From contig CM054181.1 in assembly GCA_028829895.1 (NCBI GenBank), forward strand, positions 3,792,501 to 3,856,500: a stretch of 64,000 bases of DNA, in the 5' to 3' direction. Both the position numbers and the translations under genes were made by a program. Position 1 is the first letter of the stretch, and each line of letters begins with the position of its first letter. Shown here one piece after another: positions 27,901 to 42,000 of the stretch. The notes under the pieces were generated by a model, which was not told the origin of the DNA, ran no database searches, and saw nothing but the letters and a program-made list of their open reading frames with translations. Source of the DNA: Sinotaia quadrata. Its lineage: Eukaryota > Mollusca > Gastropoda > Architaenioglossa > Viviparidae.

Positions 27901-29927
27901 AAGCAATTTGTTAAAACTGACTATCTGTCAAAACCCAATCTTGATAAGCATGTGTGAAAAAACCCACAAAATTTGTTAAAACTGATTGTCTGTTAAAACC
28001 CAATCTTGATAAGCATGTGCGAAACCCCCCACAAAATTTGTTAAAACTGATTGTCTGTCAAAACCCACTCTTGATAAGCATGTGTGAAAAAACTGCGCAA
28101 TTTTTTAAAACTGATTATCTGTCAAAACCCAATCTTGATAAGCAAGTGTGAAAAAAATGTGCAATTTGTTAAAACTATCTATCAAAACCCAATCCTGATA
28201 GCATGTTTGAAAATACTGTGCAATTTGTTAAAAGTGATTATCTGTCAAAACCCAATCTTGATAAGCATGTTTGAAAATACTATGCAATTTGTTAACACTG
28301 ATTATCTGTCAAAACCCAATCATAATAAGTAAATATGAAAATAGAGTATAAGTTGTTTAAAGTATCTGTCAAAACCTATTAATCAATTATTGATAAGCAC
28401 ATGTGAAAATACTGTGTGATTTGTCTTTTATGTGGTGAAAGTAAAGAAACTATATGGCACAAAGTACGTTTCCTTGTTCATTTTTCATTTCCAACAGTTA
28501 ATATTATTTTGTTTTAACTTTAATTAAGAATATAAAAAAAGTTTCTAAAACAATCAATAACAGTGGACCCTTAAACTTCCAAGGGAAAAAATAACGATTT
28601 AATAAGTAACATATGTACAACTTGAAAACATTAACCTCAGATGATTAGTACTGTTATTACAAAATATTAGTATCTCATATATAGAGGCTTAACATTACAA
28701 TGATTCTAATAATTAAGATATCTCATATATAGAGGCTTAACATTACAATGATTCTAATAATTAAGTCCTAATGAAGAAAATTTTAAGCATTTATTAAGAA
28801 GAGCGACATACAAAAGTAATAAAATAAATTATAAGTTTGTACATGTACTTTATAATAAGAGCTCAGACTTACATATTTTAACTGAAATTAAGCCTTTAGT
28901 TTAATCTTCCTAAAATGACTTCTCAGTGACAGTCAATGATGTGTAGGTATATTTTAATGAACAATCCAAAATATATTTAACTGAATAACTGTGCATTAAC
29001 AACTAAAAATCAGAGAAAACAGTATTTGTAGCCTCTTTCAAAGAAACACAAACATAAACAAAAATAAAACACCAAAAACAATTCCTAGATGCATAAAAAA
29101 ATAATAATGAAACCTCATACACATATTTTCCCTCCTGGCTAAAATGAAGTCTATGACCACAAATGGCCATTAAATTAGATAACTTGTGGATACCCACCTT
29201 ACTTAATTTGAAGAGCCTAGCATCTATAGTTCCTGAGAAATGCTATGTGAAGTTTTGCTCTTTTTGACATCCAGCAACCTTGAATAAGGGGAGAGAATAC
29301 CATATTTGGAATCAAATTAATCCATAAGTAGGTCTCAGGAATGAAAACTAGAAGATTCAAGCCCATATTCTATATAATTATAATAACTAATAAATAACGA
29401 GAGTATTACTAAAAGAAAAAGAAAAATTAAAATGAATGGAAGTTATGACTTTAATATTAATAGTTTCAAAAATCCTACAGTACCAACAAGTTTCGAGAAA
29501 ATAACTTTGGCTTCTACCTAATAATAAATATAGTTTGGTGGATTACTTTGATGAATAATGGCTAATTCAGCAAAACAAAACTACAACTTTACTACAATAA
29601 CACTTTAAATGACCAAATGATGACTACACTCATATAGAAAAATATAGAAAACTTCATTGACTATTACACTGCCACAAGCTTGGGTCAAAAACAACACAGT
29701 TACAAAACTATTTCAAATGCAAAACAGCATATATAAATAAAGCTATTAATATTTTTGCACATATCTCTACCTAGTAAAAGACACAGCACAGAATCCCTCT
29801 ACAACTTTCTTTTATAATTTTAAGACCCACACGATCTCCAATCATTCTCTGTTTATGCAACTATTAAGGAGAAGTTCTAAAAAATGTCAAGAAATCACAA
29901 TGGTTACTGTAATAGTTACAGTATAGA

Positions 29928-30007
<80 letters not shown>

Positions 30008-33000
30008 ACTCTACCAAAATAAGTTCCACAAGAAACCTGATACCTGCCAATGCTGGAGGTCTTTTATATTATTTTGACTCTTAATTAGATCTCACTTCTT
30101 TCAACACTCTGTTGAACTAGTGCATTACTGGTATTTTGAAATTTTGGACTTTTTTATAAACTAGAGTTAATATTACCAAGCATTTTGTTTTTATTTTTTT
30201 TTTTTAAAGAAAGTATAAAAATAAGGACAAGTTTAATATAATAATCACCTTCTTTAATTAACACACAAAAATATGTATGCACAATGCAAGCCAACATTGC
30301 TAGTTAATAGGATGTTACATTTAAAACCTGAAATCTATAACTACCAGCTGTAGCCTTTAAAGAAATATAATCTACAAAACTAGTATTGTTATGAAGAGAA
30401 AAAAGAAAAAACTTTGGTACCCAGCAAGATTTGAACTTAACACTTTAATCTGAAATTACATTAGCCAAGCATGCTAACCACTTCATTATCAAAATGTGAC
30501 TAAGGGACACAATCATATAACTATGACAGTCTGTCTAATGTTTTTCAGTAGTGTGAGTCATTTCATGTCATAAAATCAATCATCATAAAAATATGATTAT
30601 AAAACAGAAGTTATTGATGAAAATGATTTTTAATTGTGACCTAAAAATTAGCTTAGCAGCTTTTATGTTTGAAGGCAACATACCTGACAATTAAAAACCA
30701 ACTAAAAAACACTGCTTAATCTAATAATGAATTGGTATTTATATCTAATTGCTACCAATACAATCACAGTCCCAAAGCTCGTAGCCATTGAACTCCTAAT
30801 GATAACAATATCCCTTTCAGAAGATACAGCCAGATCAGGATTTTGGCAAATGTTACATCAATACAATAAGAAATAAAGGTGGCTACAAAATCCCTGTTAA
30901 TTTGTTTGTTAAAACTGATTCTTGCCAAATTTTTAAAAACCTGCAGCTGAAAAGAAAACCACAACCAACCCTAATAATGTTCAGGCAGGTTATTTAATAA
31001 GCTAATATAGCAGGTAAACAAGAATAAACATACTAATTATTTCAAGTTTATAAGAATGCCCTGTTTTAATACCATTAGAGCAATAAAGCAAGCATGAATA
31101 ATAATAATAATAATATGCACATGCATTTATATTTACTGTTATTAATGTTAGTAATACATGCTATTTAAAACTAATTCAATAATCATCTCTTATTTGGAAT
31201 CCCCAAAAATCCAGAAAGACAAGAAATCTGGAATGAAAAAATATTTAAAAAACTAAAAATTGAAAGGCAACATGCTGACTGAAATACACAAGAATGGAAA
31301 AAAACAAACACTTGTTGATGAGTAATGTACTTATGTAGGGTTTGTCAGACTCTCAGGAAAGTATTTGTATAGCAATGAGATAGTTTAGGAAGTGTATACA
31401 ATATACAAATTTAAAATGAATATAAACTTGATTACTTCTAGAACAGTAGAAGTCTATACAATATACAAAACATTAAAATAATGATCTTCTAATAACAGCT
31501 TTTACTTTTACTAACTTTCAAAAATCACTAACATAGTAATAAATAACAATGAATCCATGATAATGTTTCATTTTCCTGTAAACTATCTGCAACAACATTA
31601 ATCTTTGAATAATAATAGTATCAAAAGAATGTGTCAAAGGTTGTATTAGTACTGGTCTCCAAGTTATTATTAAAAACCTGTGCTAAACATATTAGTAAAT
31701 ATATATCAAAAGAAAATTTGATAATTAACAATGTCTGAAGCTAAATTTATTAAGTAAGGAGCCACAGAATCAGTATATTTTCATATAGAACATTAGAAGC
31801 CTCAAAACCATAGCAAAAAGCATGAAAAAATGTTCTCTCTCTGGTCACTGAATTTACTTCAAGGCAGTATATTCTTTATACTTATAAGTTATAGTTTCGG
31901 GTGCATGGTAGAACAAGGACTAAACATCTTGGAAAATTAAAAATCTGGAACTGCTCAGATCCCAAACTTTGGGGATGAGATCCATTACCATAGTTAAAAT
32001 ATTATTAAATAAACAATTTATAAAATTTCATATTTATATTTGTAAAAAATTGTACTGTTTTTTTAAATTTTGTTTTAGTTTGTTTCTTTTCTTTTCTTAT
32101 CTTTCTTTAATTTTCCATTTATCTCACTTTTACTTTGGCACATGTAAATCCAAGTATTACTAAACACAGCAGCAAATGAATGTACTCAAACCAAAAATTT
32201 GTGGTTTACTAAAAGTTGTCATGATTCTTACTAATCTTAGTTCTTTCTAATTTCTACTTTAAAAAAAAAATTGTTGCTTTTTTTGTTTGTTTGTTTTCTT
32301 TTATTCTCTGCACTAAAGTAAAACCGGAAAGTGGAAGGGAATGTGTGTTTAATGAAATGGGAGTAATTCAACATGTCTCGGGTTTGGTCTATCTCAAATA
32401 AGCAACACAACAATCAATATAATACATGCTTTTTTTTTTTTTGCTATTGATTATATTCACTAATTCAGATAAAAACTAAACATTTAATCAGGTTTCAGAG
32501 AAATTATTTTAAAAATTAAATTATTATATTTTTATTTAATAATTTAAAACTTAGAAGACTTGTGTGTATGAGCTAGTTTGAAAAAAAATTAAAATAAAAG
32601 TGCAGTTTACAACAATAACAGAATATTAATAATAACAGTTGCTCTAATAAAATGACATTATATACAAAAAGAAACCATGCTTGAATTTATGTGAACAGAA
32701 AACAAATACAGATCATAGTAATTTATACATGATTAACATTCATAATTAATAACAATGAAGAGCTAACACCAATACATGACTTATGATAGCATTGTTCAGT
32801 AAATAAGCTACAAACATTTAAAAGTCAAAATAATGGCTCTTATACTTACTGTGGCAGAGTAAATTTGCCTACCCCTATTTCTAAACTTAATAAAGTTAAT
32901 TGTTATATAAATTATAACATTATTAAATGATAGCACTTTTTTGTAAGTGTCAAAGTTCGAAGTAAACAACTCAGGTGAAGAATAGGCTAGACATTTTGCA

Positions 33001-36000
33001 ATTCAAACCAGTTCCAAAGAGATGAGTAGTTTTTCTTACTAATAGTAATACAGTAATAGTCTCACATATGTTCATAACAAATTCATCCAATTGGGATGGA
33101 CCAAAAGTTTCTTTGTTGAAGAAGTATTCTATTCTAATTAATTTGAACATAACTCAAGTCCAGTCATAAAGGTAATTGTTAGCTTATGGTAAGTTAATTG
33201 AATGATAAAGAAAGAATGGAATTAGAAATATTTCGTATGTTTGCTATTGATCTATGATTTGAATTAGAGAATGCTTTACATAACTGAACGATTAATTCTA
33301 TGTTCACTATTCTGATTACGTTATACATTCTACTTGTTAATTTTGATCAATGCTGTATTTCTTATGCTGTGTGTGTATTGGATTTATAAAGTTGAGAATG
33401 TTTGTAAGAGAGAAAAAAGTTTTATGAAGTATGCATGAAATTTAGTGCTGCCTTAATTACACTTTTGCAGAGAAACAAGTTTTTCTTCCTTTTGCCTCGG
33501 GCAACAGGGATTAATGTATCCTATTTGGTCAGGCTGGTGTGTGAATCCAGATTTGTCGTCAACTTATCAGTAAAACGTGTTGCTGTATAAGTTGATTCCT
33601 GTGAAATTGAATTCTGTTCAAGAATGGGCATAAAACAAAAAACAGTACACTAGATTGAATGTAATATGAGAACTGGCTGACCTTATACCAGGTGGTCAAA
33701 TGAGGAGAGATTTAAAAAATATGTTTAAGAGGGATGAGTGAGTGTTTTGATTGTATAAATACCTTTGGTGCTATTGACCATTACACATGCCAGAAGCTAG
33801 AATAAAGGTAGTGTCTCGTACGGCTGTGAGAAAACCATGATTAGAAGGCCCTTTTTAAAAGTAAATAAGTGACTGTGAATGAATGCACACAGAATTTAAA
33901 TTATAGTTTTATATTGCATTGTTATAGTATTGAAATGATGAATTGCAGTCAGAGATCAGTAAATGTATTGTAAATAGGGTAAATATATTTAGTTCTGAAG
34001 AAAGGACATAGGACTGGTCATCATTCTATTATATTCCATTTCCAGAGACCTGGTGTACAGTACATGTGTTTGAGGCTTGTGGTAGAAGGACATTTGACAT
34101 GCGCTATCTGTGGGCATAACAAAAGCTTCAAAAAGGGAACCCCTGTACAAAATTACTCTATCTACAATGCTTATTTTTTTCCAATCACAATCTCTTGTGA
34201 TCCCAATTGAGAAACCCTACTCTATAGAGATCAAAGTATCGATGCTCTACACTACAGAGATCAGATCAAAACATAGTAGTTAGTACCGATACTGAAATCT
34301 GATCAGAATAGAGTACCAATGCTCTACAGAGATCAGCTCAAAACATAGTAGTTAGTACCGATACTGAAATCTGATCAGAATAGAGTACCAATGCTCTACA
34401 AAGATCAGATCAGAGTACTGATGTTTGGTAGAGATACTCTACCTTTAGTATTTACTTTTCTTTTTCTTTTTTTTTAACAGCAAACAGGTTTTTACAAACA
34501 AAAATATTTTACAATAATTTTATTTTTTATTATAGTTTATACTGTAAAAATTACATAAAAATTAAAACAAAAAAATATATTATTTACTATCATTGTATCA
34601 AACTCACTATCACTCAGAAATAGTACTATTAAAAGTATTAATGTATTAACTATTATCAACAACAAAAAATACAAGTATCATTTAATGATTTATTCATTAA
34701 CTAATATCAATAATTATTTTTCATCTGAAATCAAAAGAATTTATAATATTTTTTTTTACAAATTAAGGAAAAAATGAAAAGATTCTTCAAAGTTCAATTA
34801 TAAAATATATTAAAGGAATAATTAAAACAAATAGTTAAGAAGTAATATTACAATCTGTTCTATTCTGTATTCAGCTCATTAAAATCTATTTAGCTCACCC
34901 TTTGAGATACAATTCGCAATACTCGATTTCCCAGTTCCCTGCAAGAGCACACCAGAAAAAACAAAACAAACAGACAAATAACTCAGTTAATACTAACTAC
35001 ATAAATTTTGTAGTTGTAATTTAAAAGAAACTACATAAAGAATAACAATTAAGAGAAAACTTTCAATATTTTTATAAAATATAGTTACAACCAACAAAAC
35101 TACTATAAAAACAAAAGTTCCCACACAAAACAGTGCAAATGCAATTATTAACACAATGCAATTATAAACACATGACTACTATTTACTAACATAATATTGC
35201 TACAACTTTACAAGCAATGAAACATAAAATAACAACAAAATAGGTAAATATCTGAATGTTTTCAATAGTAATCGGTATTACCTATTACTTTATTAGTATT
35301 ACAGATTTGTAATATAAATTCATCAAAAATACATAAATATATCTTATTCATCTATCTACTTTAATGATGCTTGTATTGAATACTGAAGATAGTTCTACTT
35401 GCAATGCAAAAGACTAAGGCATAACACTACAATACTCTTTCTTCAAGGTGGTACCCATATTTTTGTCAAAATCATACCAGCAAACTGATCTTTATTAGTT
35501 ATGTCTCATAATTATCTGAAATAACCCAACTGATTTTATTAATAAACTATTCTGTTCCTAGTAGTACAGTAGTAGAAAAAAAATAAACCATATTCAGAGA
35601 ATAAGAAACATTTTCAAATTGAAGGAAGAATTATACTGATAAAAAAAAGTGATATGGGACTAATGCATCTACTCTGAACAATAGACTTTCTGGCACTACA
35701 CTTCTGCTGTATTTATTTTTGTTAATTTATAATTATTTTTTACATAATGTGAGGGCTCATTCAGAATACCTATTCATTTAAAATGTATCAAGATTTGTGA
35801 AAGCATCATTGTACAGCCTATTTGTTGAATGACAAACAATGTAGTCACAAGAACCAACCAACCAACCAACCAACCAACCAACCAAACAAACAAAAATGAA
35901 TGATGGTGAACTTATTATATTTGTTGAATGACAAACAGTGTATTCACAAGAACCAACCAACCAATATTTGTTGAATGACAAACAATGTAGTCACAAGAAC

Positions 36001-39000
36001 CAACCAACCAACCAACCAAAAAACAGAATGATGGTGAACTTATTAGTTATTATATTTGTTGAATGACAGACAATATAGTCACAGGAACCAACCAACCAAA
36101 CAAAAATGACTGATGGTGAACTTATTATATTTGTTAAGGAAATCAAAAAGCATTATTTTATTAGTGCATTAAAAAAAAAAAATCAAGGTATTTTTTTTTT
36201 TAACCTACAAAATACACCAAAACATGGCTCAGAGTTGAATCACGCTGGTAATGGTCTGAATAATTTAAACGGTAAATGTAATCAGTATGAAATGCCCTTA
36301 CTTTTAAGCCTAAATCAACAGGTACTGTTAATTTCTTTTCAAGTTTCAATACCCTTTAACATGATCAGTACAAACACCATAAAGTTAGAATGTGTTTTTA
36401 TTATGTTACAGGATATATCATTATATGCATATAAGATTAAAACGAGTTAATGGGAAAAACGTACAGGCAACTCAATTATCTCAAGGTTTAATTACCCACA
36501 AATTATTATTATTAATATTAATAATACTTATAGTTATACAGCTAAAGCAGAAAATTAATATGAACCTAAACATGTAACCCCTGTGAAAGAATTTGTAATA
36601 ATGCAATGTACCACATTTTTAAAAGGCTTAACATCAACAATCTAAAACAAACTGAGAAGTACATTCAGTCAAACAACTTGAACAAAGTAACAATTCCCTA
36701 AAGCCAGACTTCTGCCATTCAATTTTAAGATTTTAGATGCAAAGTAGATGAATATATTTATTACTTGCCAGAGTTTTAAACTCCTGATGAACAGCATAAC
36801 ATTTTGTGAAAAAGTATTGGGTTATTCTTCATAATATGCCTTATTTAGTTATTAAATAATATTAATAGATTAATACTGTGAATTGCGACAATACAGTACA
36901 GAGTATATAAACGGTATATATTATATTTATAATTATTGATTTATTCTGTATTATTTTGAGCTTCACTCACACCATATTTATAGAAAACTGTCTATCAGAT
37001 AATGCAGTGAAAATATTAATGAAACAAAATTCAGTCCTCATTGGTATGCATTTAATAACTGCCTATCATATAATCAACACTTTAAAAAGATTCAAATAAT
37101 TTAAATTTCAATGAAATTTTATGCAATTATGAAAATTACTTCTAACTAAAACATCTAAATCCAAAACCTCTTTCTCAAAGTGTATACATACCATTTAGAT
37201 TGCACAAATATGTGCACATGAAGCCTGTATAGATTATACACATGCATAAATCCACAAATACATAAGCCAACTTAAGACTACACACCTCCATACCTCACAC
37301 AAATACATGGCAGATGAAGCCACATACAGTTTACATGCACATGAAGCTATTTAGCAAATAAATTGCATACAATACACAAGAAGCCTACTTAGGGTATACC
37401 AACATTCATTGTACCAACAGACAAATGAGCTGCATAGTTTTATTATTAAGTGGTTTACTATAATAAATATTGATCAAAAAAGCATGGTGCTAAAAACTGT
37501 TTGCCAAGTTCAATTTTTGTTTTTTTCATGTTAGAGAAAGGAAGAAAATGATCATGTTTACAGATTCTCACTTAGAAAATAAAAAGTAATTATCATAATT
37601 AAAGTCTTGCTTTCAAAAATATAATAACCTAGAGAATACCAATGTGTTTTCAAATGCAGTGATTTACAAGCTATTTATGCAATTTGGAAAATTTGGGTAA
37701 AACAGTTATAATATGTATTCTGATCTGAGATGAACAAAGAAATCTAAACAGCTGATCTATAAACTATAAATATATATTAATGATTAGAAGTTACCATTAA
37801 CTAATTAATCAATACAACTTTAAGGCTTTGCATCAATTTATACATACCTGGGTTTATCTGGCAGATCAACAGGGTCACTACAAAAAGCCCTTGTCACAGC
37901 ATCTACAGACAGTCCAACTGAAACTGCTGTTGAGATGATCATCTCCCATGTGGGTGGCAGGACTTTTGGACACAGAATATGTTTCTTTTTCATTCCTATA
38001 TATTTTTCACCAGCAGGACTTTGTTCATGCTTTTTAGAGTCTTCCTCTTCTTCTGAACTCATGGAGTTATGGTGTGGTTTGTGTGATTCTAAACTGGAGG
38101 TGGATGAAGAAACTGAAACATCTGCAGCATCCTTCCTTGCTGACACACTGGGTTCACCAGGTTTCTTTCTGTTGTCACCAGCATCACCTGGTTCTATTTG
38201 TCCACAAGTCTTACATCCATTGCTACATGCTGGTGATAAAGAAGCATCTTTAGGCCCATCTAGATCTTTAGATGAAGTTTTAGCAAGCTCTGAAACATGA
38301 GTGTCTGGAATGATGATGGCAATATTATGACTAGCTTCTACAGCTATGCCACCTCTTTTCTGAAGTGAGATTTTTGGGGACTCATTTTCTTCAGGCTGCA
38401 ATTCAATGATATTTTTACTTTGTCTTGTTATGTATGAAGACTCTGATCCTGAATCACAGAGAGACAGAGAAGAATCCACACTGTTTTGAACTTTTGGTGG
38501 TGATGGAGGAGCAACTTCTGCCAGGGGCGAAGGAGTAGATGAAGGAGCACAAGTAGCTTCTTCAACTCTGGTTTGTAATAAAGAAGTACTCGCTCTATCC
38601 TGATCTGTTGTCTGTGATGGTGAAGTTGTTCTGTTTTCAATGTGCATGTGTGATGCAGAAACCATATGGCCCTCAGCATATGTTTTCAATATGGAAGTTT
38701 CTGCATTATTACAGGATGTATTACCTTTTTCTTGACTCTGCTTTTCTTGAGAAGTTCCTTTGCTGCAATTATAACCTGCTGCTGAAAAGGGTCTGTCTTT
38801 GTAGTCTGCTGCATGCATAAGAGACCTCGCTCCTAAGCTCTCTCGCATGGAATAAGTTATTTGATTTCTACCAGGAATGTCATCTTCTGACTCACTGTCT
38901 GTGATGGGCTCAAAATTTGATAGGACAGATGTACTGGAAGTACTAACTAATGAAGTCTGCATTTGACTGTCTTGCCAGGGGGTAGTGATGCTCGTTACAA

Positions 39001-42000
39001 AACTATGTGCATTTTGGGCACTGACTTGGTTTTCATGACAGGAAACAATACTGCAATAAACCTGCTTGGTGGCAGGATCAGCTCCATATATTTGAGATAC
39101 ACCAGTGGAACAAGCTCTTGCATCATTTATGTTTGATCTGGCTGTTGCTGATGAATAATCTGACATGGTTCTGGATTCTTTCTCACAGTGATAGATTGGT
39201 CCATTGGCAAACAACTGTGCACTACTGGCTTGAACAGTTGCATCTTGTTGTGAATGACATTGGGATGGGCTCCAAGTGTGTAGCACACTGCTGATCTGCC
39301 TGTAACCTGGAAACAGGACCATATTGCTATTAAACTGCTGAGATGGAGGGATGATATCTTCTTCATCATCTGTGATGTTTTCAAAGTTATCTGTCTTGAC
39401 AGAAGTCCAAGTAGGGTGACAAACTGTGGTGTGTGGGGTGCTGACAATACAATTAAATCCATCTTTTGCCGTTTTTGGACTGCAATCAGTTTTAAGATTT
39501 TTCTGGACAGTTGTTAAATCAATAGCTTCAGAACTCCCAACAGCCACTCCTAGCTTCAAAGGCTCATCAATATCTAATGCATAAGAATCACAACCTTTGA
39601 AAGACGAATCAATAGATCTTGAATCACAAAGCATGCCATGATTTGCATTGTAGATATCAGTTAAACTTGATTTAGGGGTTCTCTCAAGGACTAAGTCAAG
39701 AGAATGATTTGCAAATGAAGAATTATCCAGTGCTGTATCTGGATATTTGTCAATGCAATGTGTTTTCTGTACTCCACTACTATGCTGTTGAGGGTCTCCC
39801 TCACCAATCTTGTTAACACCAGGGCTTAAGCTGCAAATATCTTTAGAAATTCTAGAAGAAAGACCAGGAGAAACTTTGCTACAAGCTTTGTTTTGCCATG
39901 ACTGCTGAGAGGGCAAAGGACTTGCTTTTGAATAATATGGAAGAGGATGAGGTATTTCATCAAGTGAAACTGAAACTATGGTAGACTTAATTTCTGATTT
40001 ATTCTGCCTCCATGGCAGGTTGCTGAGCTCTGAGTGGTTGGGGGAAAGACTAATGTGAGTTGTACAACTTTCAAATGAAAGATGTGGTTGCCTGGCATCT
40101 GTAATTGGATCGCTACGCTTAGTGCAAGCAACTGTCCCTCGTGCCTCTTCATGGTTTGGGAGCGGTGGCAATTTTTCTGAAAATGAGCAAGATTCTGCAG
40201 AATCAATAGAAGGGTAGTTGGAACTTGCCTGCTGCCACTCTTGCACAACATAGTCATCAGAGTGATTCTTTTGGAGGTTGCCACTAGCATTTCTGTCAAA
40301 GCTTTGGCACCATCCATTCTTACTAGATAGATTTAGTTTATGATTACTTGTAATTCTAGAGTCACAGGACTGGGATAAATTATATTTAGAGGAATGTTTT
40401 CTAAGAGCTATTTTCAGATGGTTGGCCGACATCTGGGAGACTGCTAGTTTGGCTCCACTCTCAAAATTCTTTACTTGACTTGATGTCAGCTTCAAAGATG
40501 GTATTAGTTTGTTTTTAGCAACAGTTTGTATTGTGTCACAGGAGTTTTTCAAACTAGTGGAACGCCATTGTTTATTTTTGTCTGCTGAATATGCTGTAGG
40601 ATTTCTACCAGAAATATCTAGTTCGGCATTGTTAGGTGTGCTAGGTACCTCTCGGCACAAATTTTTGACTTTATGTATGGAATTAACACAATGAACTGGA
40701 TATGATATTTTTTGTAGTGAAATAATTGGAATACATGCAAATTTGCTGTCAGCCTTTTGTTTAGATGCCAATGGCTTTTCAGTCAAGCAATGCACAGCTT
40801 CTGAAGATGCATGATGTGATTTACTGTCAACAGTTGAACAACCACTGGTACCAGTCTCCAGTGATCTCTTTGATGTTTGCATGCGAAGATGATGATGAGA
40901 CTTAGCATTAGGTAAAGTGCTTGTTCTAGAAGGATCAGCTTTGCTTCCATGTTCAGCCTTCAACTGAGAAATGTGAACTGGTCGGGTGCCTAGGTTTTCT
41001 TCGGATCTCAGGTCTCGCAAGACTGACCTGGCTGCTGAACCAATTTTACGCTGCTTTCTTTTGCCAAGCTTGAGAAGCTCGTCAGGACTGTGTGGTGTAG
41101 GTGGAGATGAATCTACCCTTTCTGAATCAATAGGTGAAGTGTAGGACATTGTGATTAGCGAGTCCTGGTATTCTTCTTCATGATCTTTAACCCTGTCAGC
41201 ATAACTAGGTGTGCCTGCATTCACAGAATCTAGAGCTGGTTGGTCCCCACTGAGATTAGCCAAAGTGGCCATATGGAGTAACGATAAGCTGCTCATAAGT
41301 TTGCAAGTCCCACTATTAGACTTTGTACAATTGGCTCTGGCTCTGGATTTTCTCCTACGTGATCTTTTTGAGAGGAATGCTACACTTAGTCGTTGATTTG
41401 GTGTCAACTGCTTTGGCTTTCTGATTCTATCTTTTTCTTCTTCAATGACAAAGACCTTTGTTTTGCCCATTCTATGAAAATGATCTGGAGGGTTGTCATG
41501 GTTCAATGTGTTGGCTTGTGAAGAGTGGCAACCATGGATGTCGCTGAGGTCAGCTGGGATGTCTTCCAGGCTCTTGTGGGCAGCTTTCACCTTCGATTTG
41601 TGCAAAATCTGGAAATAAAATGGATCTGAAGAATCTTTACTGCCATTGTCTCTATGCTCGTTTTCAACGAGCTTTGAGTTAGATCTGAAATGTTTCATCG
41701 CATCAGAATCAGATTTCTGGTCAGCATTTACAGTATTGTTGTAAGGATTGCTGGGGAACACTGGCAGTGAAGAATCAGAATCTGGACTGGAATGTGGCAA
41801 CAAGCTACAGTCTGCATCTTGAGAATGTTCGGCTGAAGAGGGTTGAGAAACAACAGAAGACGAATCGGTAAGATGCTTACCTTTCATAAGACTGCTTCCA
41901 GAGCTTGTGTCCTTGGGTGCTTTACTCCAATGGCCCGTATCTCCCAGTATCATGCTTCTTGACTCTCCAAAGTCTTCTGCTTGCGAACATGGCTTGTCTG

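Larger units (their letters stand above)
25586..34898. other. REV3L long intron (9,313 bases)
   Basis: No exon that would keep frame and match the family was seen inside. It carries a 14-base C run (25810-25823), a 62-base array, a 47-base duplication, a long (TG)n, a tRNA-like SINE candidate, an LTR-like repeat and a 73-base duplication. The rest is AT-rich. Confidence 0.6.

Noticed and set aside
27954..28332. Overlapping small ORFs with repeated CQNP and NLLK-like residues
   Set aside because: They are translations of the 62-base noncoding tandem array.
30413..30500. Functional tRNA gene
   Set aside because: No convincing acceptor stem or anticodon arm, so listed only as a SINE-like relic.
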